Assembly: GCA_002633005.1 (NCBI GenBank)
Contig: NMRA01000051.1
Location: 685,273 to 749,272, forward strand
Direction of reading: 5' to 3'
Source: Phoronis australis
Taxonomy: Eukaryota; Phoronida; Phoronidae
DNA length: 64,000 bases
Shown here: one piece after another, positions 47,883-58,515 of the stretch
Layout: each line of letters begins with the position of its first letter
How positions within the stretch are numbered: position 1 is the first letter of the stretch
The notes under the pieces: generated by a model
Seen by the model: only the letters and a program-made list of their open reading frames with translations
What the model was told of the DNA's origin: nothing
Database searches by the model: none
Program-made: the position numbers and the translations under genes

Positions 47883-50808
47883 TTTATCTAGAAGGCCGTT
47901 ACGTAATCCTGTGGGAGCTACTGCCTGCAAACCCCTCCAAATTATTTCCATCACAAACAGACAGCTTATCTCTAAAACTCGAAACAGCACTGGCAAAAGC
48001 TTTTAATTAGGCGGCCAAAACCCATGATTCTGAAGTAAATCAACAATCGCTGTACATCGGGATCTATAGCCTAGTAGCAGCCTTCAAACTAGCAGAAATC
48101 TAGGGATTCAACCTAACATTGGGCAAGTTGGGCTGTCATCACATGTAGCCTAAATATATGTACCACGAACTGGGTTGACAAGCTGGAACAAATATTCCGA
48201 CACAGTTGGTCTCGAAATCTTGGATCTATCAACTCCAAAGATTTTCCCTGATTGAAGTTAAAGCTCTAATATGGTGTCAAAATGACTATTTTTATATCCA
48301 AATACGTGTATTGATGAAAAACATCAACATACGGTGTCATAGCATACCCCAGTCATTAATTAAGCAGGCCTTTTACAAAACAGGAGCCCCATCACGAACC
48401 CCTTTTAGCGCCAAAAATGACTTGAGATGGCGCTTCCACCAATCGAAGTCTATGACCTCATCGTGGCTTTCACCGCGTCTCCATCGTATTGGAATCAGCG
48501 ATGGCTGGCCGTTTAATTTAGGAAGCACATTAATTGTTCATTTCATGTCAATTAATATTAAAATTGATCATGATTATTACCTCTAGATTTTTTTATTCAA
48601 TTATTTAGTACACATTCTAGTACGGGCCCGTATGGGAATCTCCGGAGGGTGACTGGCGTCGCCGGCCTAAACAGCCAGAAAAACAAAACGCTTCGTCCGA
48701 ATTGTTATCAGGCAATTTCACATTGTTTATTATAAAGAGCAGTTTGCATGATACAAAAATTTGATGTTAGGAAATTTGCATTCACGTCTTCTTGAAGCCT
48801 AAGGTGTGAACGGGGCGCGATTTCCTAAGGGCCGCTGTCGAGTTTGTGTCAATAGGCCGTTTTAATTTGGTGCAAAATACGCGGAAACGTTACATTAGCT
48901 TGATCTTTTCGTACAAATTCATTGAAACTTTAAAATTAAAAATTTAATTTTCAAAATAACTCGCCTTGAAATCCTGCAACCCGTAGTCGCCGACATCTTG
49001 ACTCGCTCAACCTCAAAAGATTGAAAATTTAATAGCAACACAACGTTGTGAGTATCTGTAATAAATTAAAACTATGAAATAAAGTCTGGATTGTATGAAA
49101 ACATAGTATCCCCAAATATAAGGATTTGGAATCAATTGAACGTTTTCAATTCAATTAAAAAATTTATTCCGACATGGGCCCCCAGTTACAATGTAGGCCT
49201 ATGGGAACGACCCAAATCAGAATATTCCGATTTGGACCGGATTCCCTTTTCGCTGGGCCGGAACAGTAACACAAAACGTCGAAGTGCGCACTGCAGATCT
49301 TAATTGTAGCCAGACAGCTAGTGTTTGAAGACTATCGCCAAAATGCAACCAGGTAACACCGTGAATTGAGCTCCGTTAGACCACAAAATTTCCGGTATAC
49401 AGGTCAGGTATGAGATCTGTTAGTCACATCGTCGTGAAACTTGTATATCGCAGAGAGGGTGCATCCAAAATCCGGGAGACAATTCCGACACTCACCTTGC
49501 CCGTTGCCAGTCGTTTAAGTGAAAACAATCTAATAAACGTCATTTTCCAGCATAAGTCTCCGCCTTTTGAGTTTTGTAACAAAGAAAGTCTGTCGTTTGA
49601 AAACATTGCGCTCGTGACACGCGCATGCCCCGTCCTAAAATTTTGCGATATGATCTCTTGGGACATGATGGCAGCTTCGCAACAGCAAAGTTTGCTCTAA
49701 ACTTCGGTTTGCTGGTACTAAAATACTAAAAACTTGTAAGGAAATGAAACCAGTTCCGATAATTTGTTGCCAGTGACATGTACGCAACCTCGTGGCAGCG
49801 AAGAACAGTTGATAGAAGAATAAACGGGGGATAAAGAAACTGTTCAGTCAGGTGACGTAATTGCCGAAAACCGTCTCACAAGACAGCACTGCAATTTAGC
49901 AGTACTGGGATGAGCGGTAGAACTCCAATGAAATAATAACATCGGTAAATAATTAGGTACACTTAAAGAAGAGCGGTGTAGCTTTTAATGACACTACCTT
50001 TGTATTTAGTCATTTTTACCCACATCGGCGCGCGCGCAAAGCTGTAGATTTTGTATACAGCTTTGCACCAAGTCTAGAACAGGTCTTTCCTCATCGGGCC
50101 TTTTTGTCGCCAGTCCTTATGTGAACAAATCTATTCCACGCATGCACCACAACGGGATCGGTAGACAAGTTGTGCAAATGTATACCATTGCCGCTGACAT
50201 TGCTACACACGTACACCACGCAACGTGGCATTTTAGCACAGAGATCGACAAGTACAGAACATCCAAAAATGGCACTCAACTGTTATCGGCGCAGTGTGGC
50301 TCCCGAGTTTCGTGGCCAGGATGATGTCATATTAACCACTTTACACTCATTTTGGTTGGGAATATTTCTAAAGGAGCTACGAATTATGAGTGGTTTTATT
50401 ATGTTCCAATTAATTACTAGCTGTGGTATGTAAGAAGAAAAAACAATATTTTTATGAACCATTGCGGCGTTTTCCCGTTGCTCCCAACTTATTCGATTCT
50501 ACAGCGCAACAACAAGTTGGGAAGATGACCCCGGTAGCCAATATGTTACACGACTGATTAACTCCATTCTAGCAATAATACTTGCATTTCCGGTGTCAAA
50601 AAGGTGTTTTAGTCGCTGGAGGCTGTCTTTAAAGAGTAGATTTCAATAACTGTCCCTTGGCCAAAAAATATCAAGTAACCAAAAATACGTGCTCGCCTTC
50701 AGAATACACGGCGATATCCTCTGGATATTGCTTTCCCAGCAACACACCAGCGTAGCCGGCCGAACTCGACGCAGATGTTTTGTATTTGTGCTGGCGACGC
50801 ATCACACA
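47883..50808. other. No recognisable gene
   Basis: Plus-strand frames at 48206-48586 (126 aa) and 49410-49700 (96 aa) have no known motif, no signal peptide and no clear splice sites; both are treated as chance ORFs. Confidence 0.45.
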
Positions 50809-50831
50809 CACACGTACAGACACAGACAAAC

Positions 50832-50887
<56 letters not shown>

Positions 50888-50889
50888 NC
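50809..50889. repeat. CA microsatellite with an N
   Basis: About 35 CA units with one unresolved base at 50888. ORFs across it on both strands are artefacts. Confidence 0.95.
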
Positions 50890-50974
50890 AGATGGAGAAA
50901 CACTTGGCAAAATTACATGAAAAGACGAAAATGGGGATGACAATGATGGTGACAATTCTGTCTCACGGTCGTCG

Positions 50975-51070
50975 CTGACTTTTGTCTCCTTTACTCGGAC
51001 TTTTCGTTTCGCTGAGGCGGACCTTTTGCCCAATTCGCCAAATTGCCCCCCCTCTGGGTGCGCCCATGCC
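50975..51070 (+). repeat. Dispersed repeat, partial copy 2
   Basis: Contains CTTTTGTCTCCTTTACTCGG and GGGTGCGCCCATG, as in the copy at 63.66-63.76 kb. Confidence 0.55.
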
Positions 51071-52127
51071 ACTGTAACCATTCACCACTAACTTCACTGC
51101 GTGCTGTATTCAAACAACCAATCGGCGAATTTTAAAGTTTTTTAGACATACTTTTAAGTTTCTTGCCATTTTTAAGCTTGGAGGAAACACCTTTCTACTA
51201 AGCAACTTCGTATCAATCTTACCTTGAAAGCTTGAACAATTGAACATTTTTCACGGCATCCTGATTTCACTGCACTAAAAGTGAAGTTTGGCCTTGCCAC
51301 CAAATCGAAAATCTGCACGTTATTGTCAAACGCACGCGCTTCGATACTTTTGTGATATGTAAGCCCCGAGGTTCAAATTTTCGGGCTGGTTAGCTTTGTT
51401 AGAAGGTGCGGGAGTCTGTTTTCGACTCCGGGGTATCTGTTATACACCGGGGTTCCAATTTCGTTGGAACACCCTGAATATAGATCATGTACCGCGTCAT
51501 TGTAGGGGCAGAGAACTAGTTCTTAGTTCGAAGTATGCAAACTCAACGATTTAAGACATAGTTTGAATACGCTGAACGGAAGCTGCGATGAAGACGATTT
51601 TACATGATATCAGTGCCAATCCACATAACCTAGGAATAGCCCAAGTATGTCAATGTATTCAAAAATATCAAAACCCGCCAAATAGGTTGCGAAAACTGAT
51701 GTTACTATATGTGGTAAGGTAAGTGACGACGTCACACGGAAGTAGACGAACTTTGTATCGAATGAGCATGTCAGCGTGTGTTTCTTCGGATTCAAACCAC
51801 TTGAATTTGTGTGTGTTGTTAAATCGATCGTTTTTTTTCAATTTCATCCCCAGAAAATCGACGTGGGCGTTGCTTTTTAAGTGGTTAATTTAATCCTAAA
51901 CATCTTCCTAAGTATAATGCAATATAGGGTGTAGATCGAAACCAACCTTTACGGATAACGGTCCGAAAGAAACATACACTGCAATTATCTAAACGTCAGG
52001 TTGCTTATTTATTGTGGCTCAGATACACAGCCCATCTCTTATCACGATATCTCCATAACAAAAAGGAACTTTGACCGATTACCAAAACTCAAGGCGATAA
52101 ATTAACCTCTAGTTACAAGCATTCAAG
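51071..52127. other. Upstream region of the coiled-coil lectin-like gene
   Basis: No gene. A tRNA-like stretch near 51386-51440 (GGTTAGC, then TTTCGACTCC) may be a worn SINE. I see no TATA box close to the ATG at 52128. Confidence 0.4.
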
Positions 52128-53154
52128 ATGACACTCCATGCATCAGCGCTATCGATGTTAGTGCTTTGGGGGTCCTTTTTAAGCAACGGCAATGGACAAC
52201 TGACTCCTTCCACAGGCTGCCGATTTAACGATGGTAAATGTATGTACGACATCAATCTGAGAGACTGCGCACACATGCCATCCAGTGCTATACAGTTTTC
52301 GAAGAAAGATGTTCAGACCAATCGCGACAATATTGCACAGTTGAAATTGAAATGGGTCGATCTAAAGTCTGACTTGACGAAATCAGCAGCTGCTGTCCAG
52401 AGGCTGCAGATTGTCAGCGCAGTGAAAGAACAAGAACTGAGGAGTCAAAATGCAAAAATCACGGATCTACAGAAAGAACTCATTCAACTGCAGCTGGAGC
52501 TTGACTATGTGCGACGAGACTCGCCTTACGTCCAAGAGAATATAGACCTTAAAAGAGAGAATGAAAGGTTGAAAAACGAAATTGGTCGCCTACATAGCGA
52601 ACGAGGTGTCATTGAAGATAAATACAACAAGTCAAAATCAAGAATTCAAGAGATGTCACTTAAGAACAGAAATCTGGAAATGCTACTGGCAGGAAACCAC
52701 ACGGAGTTGAATTCCACGGCTGGAGAGATCTGTTTGAGAGTTGCTTGCAATGATACAGATTACAGAGCGAAAAGCTTGCAATCACACCTCTCAAGCTGCG
52801 TCAGTGAATCAAGAGAGCATCAGCGCACGGCGTTGGCAAAGACAGTTCAAGTGCATGCACTGGAACGTCAACTTTTGACAAGTGAACGAAACAACGATCT
52901 TTGCCAAGGTAGCCTTAATTCGACCACAACTGACATGCTCAAATCTCAGCAACAACTTCGAATCACGTCAGCTTCTTTACAGCATATCACAAGGGAAAAG
53001 ACGACTACCGATATAAAACTGAACATGTGCGAAGAATCTGTTGGCAAGTTGGCCAAGGAACTTTCCACCCAAGAAGCATTAAAGCGGAAACTGATGACCA
53101 ACAATGAAGAGTTAAAGAAACAGCTGGGCATCTGTATAAGTTCTCCACCTAAAG
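52128..53154 (+). CDS. Exon 1 of the coiled-coil fibrinogen-like gene
   Basis: 1,027 nt: signal peptide, two early cysteines (CRFNDGKC) that could link chains, then the long coiled coil. Beyond the donor at 53155 the frame runs only a further 22 codons into the intron. Confidence 0.88.
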
Positions 53155-56100
53155 GTAACATTGGGTACACCTGGTTGACTTTGCCGCCTAATCCTATTTG
53201 CACTTATTGGTACCAACAGTAAGACTAAAATTTCGAGTCTGAACTCGAACGTTTGAGATTTTACTTGAAAGCTCTAGCTTTTACTCGAGTTTGAAATATA
53301 GAGGTCAGCAAGTGCGACCTTGGACTCTCATATGCATAAAGCATTGTGTAAGCATAACGAAGCACAGATCAATACACACGTATCTCTAGTTCAAATAAAA
53401 GTGGAACGGAAAATGTTAAACATACAGTACAGCCACTGAATTTTTAGACTTCGTCCGGGCTACCTCACGCCTGGCCAGACCGGAGCGCAACCGGAACGCA
53501 GGCGTGACAGAAATCAGTCACGGTCGCCTCACGCCTACTTTCCGGGTAGTCCTCACGCTTACCTCCGGTTTAGTTCACGCTTTCCTCAGGCTTTCTTCAC
53601 GCCTTCGGTACCTGTGGTAACCATGGTAGGGCACCGGGCTAATCAATAAAATACATGTAACGTCTTGATTGCCTGTCGTTTCGGACAAGTTGCAAAGACA
53701 TTATAGTATATAATAGAGTATCTTTGCAAGCACTCATCTATCACACTTGGGTTCCGACTAACTTTGTAATTCCACGTGTTGTTCATACAAACGTCTTCCT
53801 TCAGCTAATCTTGTGTTACGGTTACATGTACATTTTCTATTTACGACTTAAGAGCCAGTCCATCAAAGACATGTACATGTATAGTAACCACGGTTAGTAA
53901 ATACGAATATACGCGACCCTGTGTCCAGAGTCGTCTTTACATGGCTGTGGACTCCTTGAAAATTGTCACAGCTGGATATAGTTAATTTTCCCTAAAAATA
54001 GCCTACGCATCTTGTGAAGTATAGTGTCACTCCGTAAATTTTGCACCGCACTGGCGTACAGAAAATTTCAATAGTCCGCCATTCTGACATACCAACCCCT
54101 TACTGCAAGCAAATGTTTTGACTAAAAAGCCCTCAATCCGTAGTGAAGTTTAATTATTTGTAGCCCCCTCCCCGTAGTACATGCGTTTCGACTGAGTTCA
54201 CAGTATTCCCGGGGTACTTCTTCACTAAAATAATAATAGCAGTAATCTGTTTGACTCGTCAAATGCATGGGCACGATCAGTTTTCTCCGCATGAAGCCGG
54301 AACTTGGGATCAATGTGCTCAGAATTGACATGCTATGCTCCTTCATATCGTGAAGGCAATTGAATATTTCCGCCATGTACACGCGTGTTAAGGTAGGTGT
54401 ATACACTGATCAAATCTCCATTTTCCAAACTAAAATGAGTAAAAAGGGAGTTTTTACTAGTTAGACATGACTCTGAAAGTGACAAAAATAGAAAAAAAGT
54501 TTTTTTGTAGTTCGTTTTTTTTTAAAAATCGTATTTTTTAATTTTCAAAAAATACAATTTTACCTCGATTTTTTTTTCAAAATGCACAGGGATCATTATC
54601 AACTGTTTCCTTACTCAATATTCTACTTATCCATACCAAATATATGTACAAAATCAACGTGATCTTGATTTTGTGGCATTTTTTGTGTGTGTGTGAGTTG
54701 GGGCAAGCACGCCACTTTTTGTCATTTGGTCACTTTCCGTCTAATAACTAAAAGTCTGGTCCATTTATCAAAAATCCCTAGCACGCGATTTTTCTTCAGT
54801 CCTAGAGGATTTCAAATTTGCAGCTTTCGTAAAAATTAACCCACGTGTTGTGGAAAAATAGGCGCCCGAGAATCTTGTCACTATCCTGAAATCACGAGCC
54901 GAGAAAAACGGCTTTGAAGTTAAGCGGTCATCGATTGCCACTTGAGATCAAATTTCGTTCAGAATGCGTGGTCATTGTGTTCCAATTTTTGTTGAAGTAC
55001 TAGAAATAAAGCTGATATTTACTTCATATTTAGTAAATGTGACATACCTGTTTGTTTACAGCGTAATTTTAATCATTTTTTCGAACTTGTGAAGCACGAC
55101 AGACGACCAAAACAAATATGGCTGTCACGTGGGCGGAGCTTAGCGTTGATCTATTGTCTGCTGTACTGGTGTGCCGACCACACATTAAAACCATGTGTTG
55201 ATTGTTTATACGATTCATCTGAACTCTCCACTCAGTTTGTAAAAGACTCTCTAACTATATTACACAGACCTATTTGTTAGTATTCCAATATTATCATCAA
55301 CCAATATATGTGTTATATCAAATCGCCGCGTTACTGCCTACATAACAATATTGGCGACGAGGATAAAGAACTACTTTCATAGTAATGGTTCAACATTTTT
55401 ACGTGCCTGTACCGAATGGACTTTGGGATTAGAAGATATCACTTTCTGCTCAAATAGCGTCGCTTGGGTGAGATTCTCAAGTTACTAAATTTTCTTATAT
55501 TGCTTTCCTCTAAAATCGTATAATATCATGAGTTTTAATTCAGGGTTACGTTTGAATCTATGCACTAGAAAAAATTTTGTTATGTTGAACACTGGGTCAT
55601 TTCCCTAATTCTTTGGCTTACGGCCAGTGGCAAGTTAAAAAATCCTCTGGGTTTGACAGCCTAGTTTCTCCACAGCGCCTTCCCAGCACAGAAGCACGGT
55701 TTATCTGCCAAGACTACTCTGACGGCATGTCGTTGTCCATGTGTCATGCGGCTTGTCTTCACAGCGCGTGCATGCACTCTCACCGAATCGTGCAACACCA
55801 CCCACGTCGACACTCAGCGTCCTCTCGCAAGACACCTGACCTTATATTACCGACTTCTACTTCTCTTATTCATTCACAATTTTCTGCACGGACTCCTCAA
55901 GCTGAGTGCAGTGATGGCTTCGGTAGGGCTTGGCGTACTCAACTTATTTTTTGCAGATAGACAAACAGGCTCAGGCTCGGAACAGGAGCTAGTTCACCAT
56001 TTCTCTACCAACTTTCACATGGTCTAAAATAGAATTATTTTATTCTTGGTCTTGCTACAACACCAATATCAGCTGGTACAGCACTCTCGATTGCCCTGTT

Positions 56101-58515
56101 ACGCAATGCTTGTTGACATGGTTAGATCAGCGCTAGTGTCCTTGTATATAAGCTCCGCCCCAGTTGTCAATCACTGAACTGGTGAGCACTCAAGCCATAT
56201 GACTTACTGAGGCTTGGTCAAATATAGCTAAAAAACAACTTTGGATTTTCAGAATGATTTTATATTCCTTCAGTATACTGTGCATCAAGAATTAAAGATT
56301 AGGATGGCATAAAAATGTAAAAAACAGTCAAAATTAATTTTTTGTGTATCCACCTACCTTAAGATTCTTTGTTAGTTTAATATAAAAAACAAATAATTAT
56401 ATATAAGTGAAAAGTAGAGTCCACAGGTCTGTTTCCTGAAGTGACTTAAGATTTGAGAAGGAAATTTTGGTCTTTTGCTGAACGTGACGATTTCAAAAAA
56501 TAAACCTTACATGAGCAAAAGTCTATGAGAACACATGTACACACATCACTGCTAGTTACTGAAATTTTGATAAATTACTTTTTCATTTGCGATGCAGGTA
56601 AACTCACGCCTGGCTCACGGCTGGCTCGCGTTTCGTTCACGCCTAACTCACGGTAAGCTCCGGGTACAATCACGCTTAGGCTCACGCCAGCTGTCACGGT
56701 TGATTCACGTCTCACTCTCCGGTCTGTCTCCGGTTACGGCCACGGGTGGCTAGACCGGAGAGACACCGGAGAGAGTCTAATAATTCAGTGGCTGTACTGT
56801 AATTTCGAGTTCAATTTCGCGTAAAAAAGATGGAACTCCGGACCCTGGTTGGTCCTCGATGAGGATTTCTGACTTGCAAACCAATCAGATGTCCTAGCCG
56901 TTTGAACCGGCGGAACAGGCGAAGACAATCAAGTGCAGCCATTGAACTTACTGGTAGTTGAAGAGTGGTCTCATTTTCACGAGTGTCAAAATTTGATTGT
57001 GGGCTTAGTTTAAAAAGGTAGCTATGCTTTATCAGTATGATTGTGCGTGGATGGAGAGAGAATGATTAAATCCAGTAATTAATTTATTGTATGACAACCC
57101 CTAATTAAAACGAGTGATACCGGTTGCTAATTAAGTACACTAACAATAAAGAACAGTAACTACGCTAGCACCCTCTGTAAGGATAACTTCAATCAATAAC
57201 CCAAAAATATTCAAACGTCTTATCAACTATCCACGCTGTAGAACTCAACAGTCGTTGGATGACAGTCCCGTTAATCTATCGTCGTACTAACATACACTGT
57301 ACTTCGACAGTGAACATGTAAGTCATAGTCCTCCATGACCCAACGCAAGTCTGTAGTATCGCTCTAATCACAAACTTTAACCTTTGCCCTTGCCAAGTTC
57401 CTCTTTAGAGTCTTCAACGAGATGGCTCTGTTGTCAGTATTTCTTCAGTACGTTGAAGCAAGTCCTACGCCTATACAAGCTTCAACTACCAAATTCCATC
57501 TGACTATTTTCCAAACTTTGCGGTGCCCAAATTATAATAATGCACTTACTTAACGATTGGTTAATAAAAACCGCATGATGTTATCTAATCATACCATTGG
57601 CTGTTACGATCAGATCTAAAAAATTTCTCGAATCCTTACAACAAAAGAGGTAAAACAACATCCAAATTGCATGTTGATATCAAAAGTACAGGTATCGGTA
57701 AACAAGTTTTGCCACGTGGTTTTAAAAGCACATATGAACAAATACATTTTTGCCGGGACAACTTCAATAGAACTATCTCTACTAATTGCATAATCAATAT
57801 TTATTCTAACAATGAGTAATGTTTTCTAGCCGAACGATATCGCTGTTTACTGCGCCGTGTGGCTAATGCAATACAGTATTTTTCTTCGTTTCCAGTTCCC
57901 AGGACGTGTCAAGAATGGCAAGATCTTGGATATAAGAAGAAAACTGAGTACATGATAGATCCAGACGGTGTCGTGGGTGTCGATCCTTTTATGGTAGAAT
58001 GTGAAATTGCGACGGCTGGCAAGAGCGCAGCAACTGTAATACACCACAAGAATGAAGGCCGTACAAACATGCGAGCGTTTAGCTGCACCTCGCCTCAATG
58101 CAAGAGTTTGACCCCGATGTACCTCGCCTCAATTTCGCAAATTGTAGCACTGATAAACATTTCTACCGATTGCAAACAACACATAAAGTATGAATGCGCG
58201 TATTCACCCCTTCAATTAGGCAATACGCATTCCCCAACCTACGGGTCGTGGTATTCACGTGATGGATTGCCAATGCGGTATTGGGGTGGCGCTGCACCAG
58301 GAAGTGGTATGTGCGCTTGCGGAATGAGCCGATCTTGTTATTCATCCTCGCTCAACTGCAATTGTGACCACCAGTCGCACATATGGAAAACTGATGAAGG
58401 ATATTTGACTGACAGATCCACTTTGCCAATAGGATCTGTGCGCGTTGGGGGAACTGGTAGTTCAAGTCAAGGGTTTCTGACTGTTGGAGCAATGCGCTGT
58501 TACACTAACCAGTAG
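52128..58515 (+). CDS. Secreted coiled-coil protein with CNTNAP-type fibrinogen-like domain
   Basis: Two exons, 52128-53154 and 57896-58515, join AAAG|GTAACA to TTTCCAG|TTCCCAGG and give 548 residues plus TAG. Residues 1 to about 23 are a signal peptide. About 60-335 is a coiled coil rich in Glu, Lys, Gln and Leu, with several NxS/T glycosylation sites. From 343 on, CQEWQDLGY and a DPDG open a fibrinogen-like N-terminal subdomain. Then YWGG (471-474), PGSGMCACGM, CNCD, GYLTD, LP and VGGT follow in the order of the fibrinogen-like domain of contactin-associated proteins (neurexin IV). No transmembrane segment or laminin G domain is present, so this is probably a secreted oligomer. A role in adhesion or glycan/pathogen recognition is inference. 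The acceptor 7 nt downstream would break the frame. AATAAA at 58788 is a possible poly(A) signal. Confidence 0.88.
53222..53424. mobile_element. 400-bp palindromic MITE, copy 4, left piece
   Basis: Aligns with the inner and right part of the MITE at 19985 and 37021 (AATTTCGAGTCTGAACTCGA, CTTTTACTCGAGTTTG). It stops at the TA next to the 53425 element and continues at 56800-56849. Confidence 0.65.
54392..56358. mobile_element. 2.0-kb TTAA-flanked transposon nested in the 53.4-56.8 kb element
   Basis: Ends GGTAGGTGTATACAC and, as complement, GGTAGGTGGATACAC, flanked by TTAA at 54388-54391 and 56359-56362. TTAA duplication is typical of piggyBac and Kolobok elements. No transposase is recognisable; ORFs at 55613-56027 overlap in two frames without known motifs. 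Confidence 0.75.
55123..55364 (+). mobile_element. LTR-retrotransposon remnant with primer-binding site
   Basis: TGTCACGTGGGCGGAGC opens and CTACATAACA closes a 225-bp LTR-like stretch. Then TGGCGACGAGGAT at 55352-55364 is the primer-binding site often seen in Gypsy-type elements. No gag or pol coding sequence follows. It lies within the TTAA-flanked element. Confidence 0.45.
56800..56849. mobile_element. 400-bp palindromic MITE, copy 4, right piece
   Basis: TAATTTCGAGTTCAATTTCG to CCGGACCCTGG, the terminal part of the same MITE copy, separated from its other part by 3.4 kb. Confidence 0.65.
57896..58515 (+). CDS. Exon 2 of the coiled-coil fibrinogen-like gene
   Basis: 620 nt, entire fibrinogen-like domain with about 14 cysteines and one NIS glycosylation site, stop TAG. 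The whole domain lies in one exon, which fits an exon that spread by shuffling or retroposition. Confidence 0.88.

Larger units (their letters stand above)
53425..56799. mobile_element. 3.4-kb TA-flanked DNA transposon with subterminal repeats
   Basis: Ends CAGTACAGCCACTGAATT (identical for 18 bases, 25 of 26 overall), flanked by TA at 53423-53424 and 56800-56801. Inside each end about 190 bp repeat CTCACGCCT/CTCCGG-like units (53455-53640 and 56597-56790). No transposase ORF seen, so it is probably non-autonomous. TA duplication is known for Tc1/mariner-like and some other groups; assignment is open. Confidence 0.85.

Noticed and set aside
48206-48586. 126-aa plus-strand ORF as a gene
   Set aside because: Composition and lack of motifs fit chance; no homologous copy in the window supports it.
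50671-51081. 136-aa ORF with a poly(Cys-Val) stretch
   Set aside because: Translation of the CA/GT microsatellite; no conserved motif beside it.
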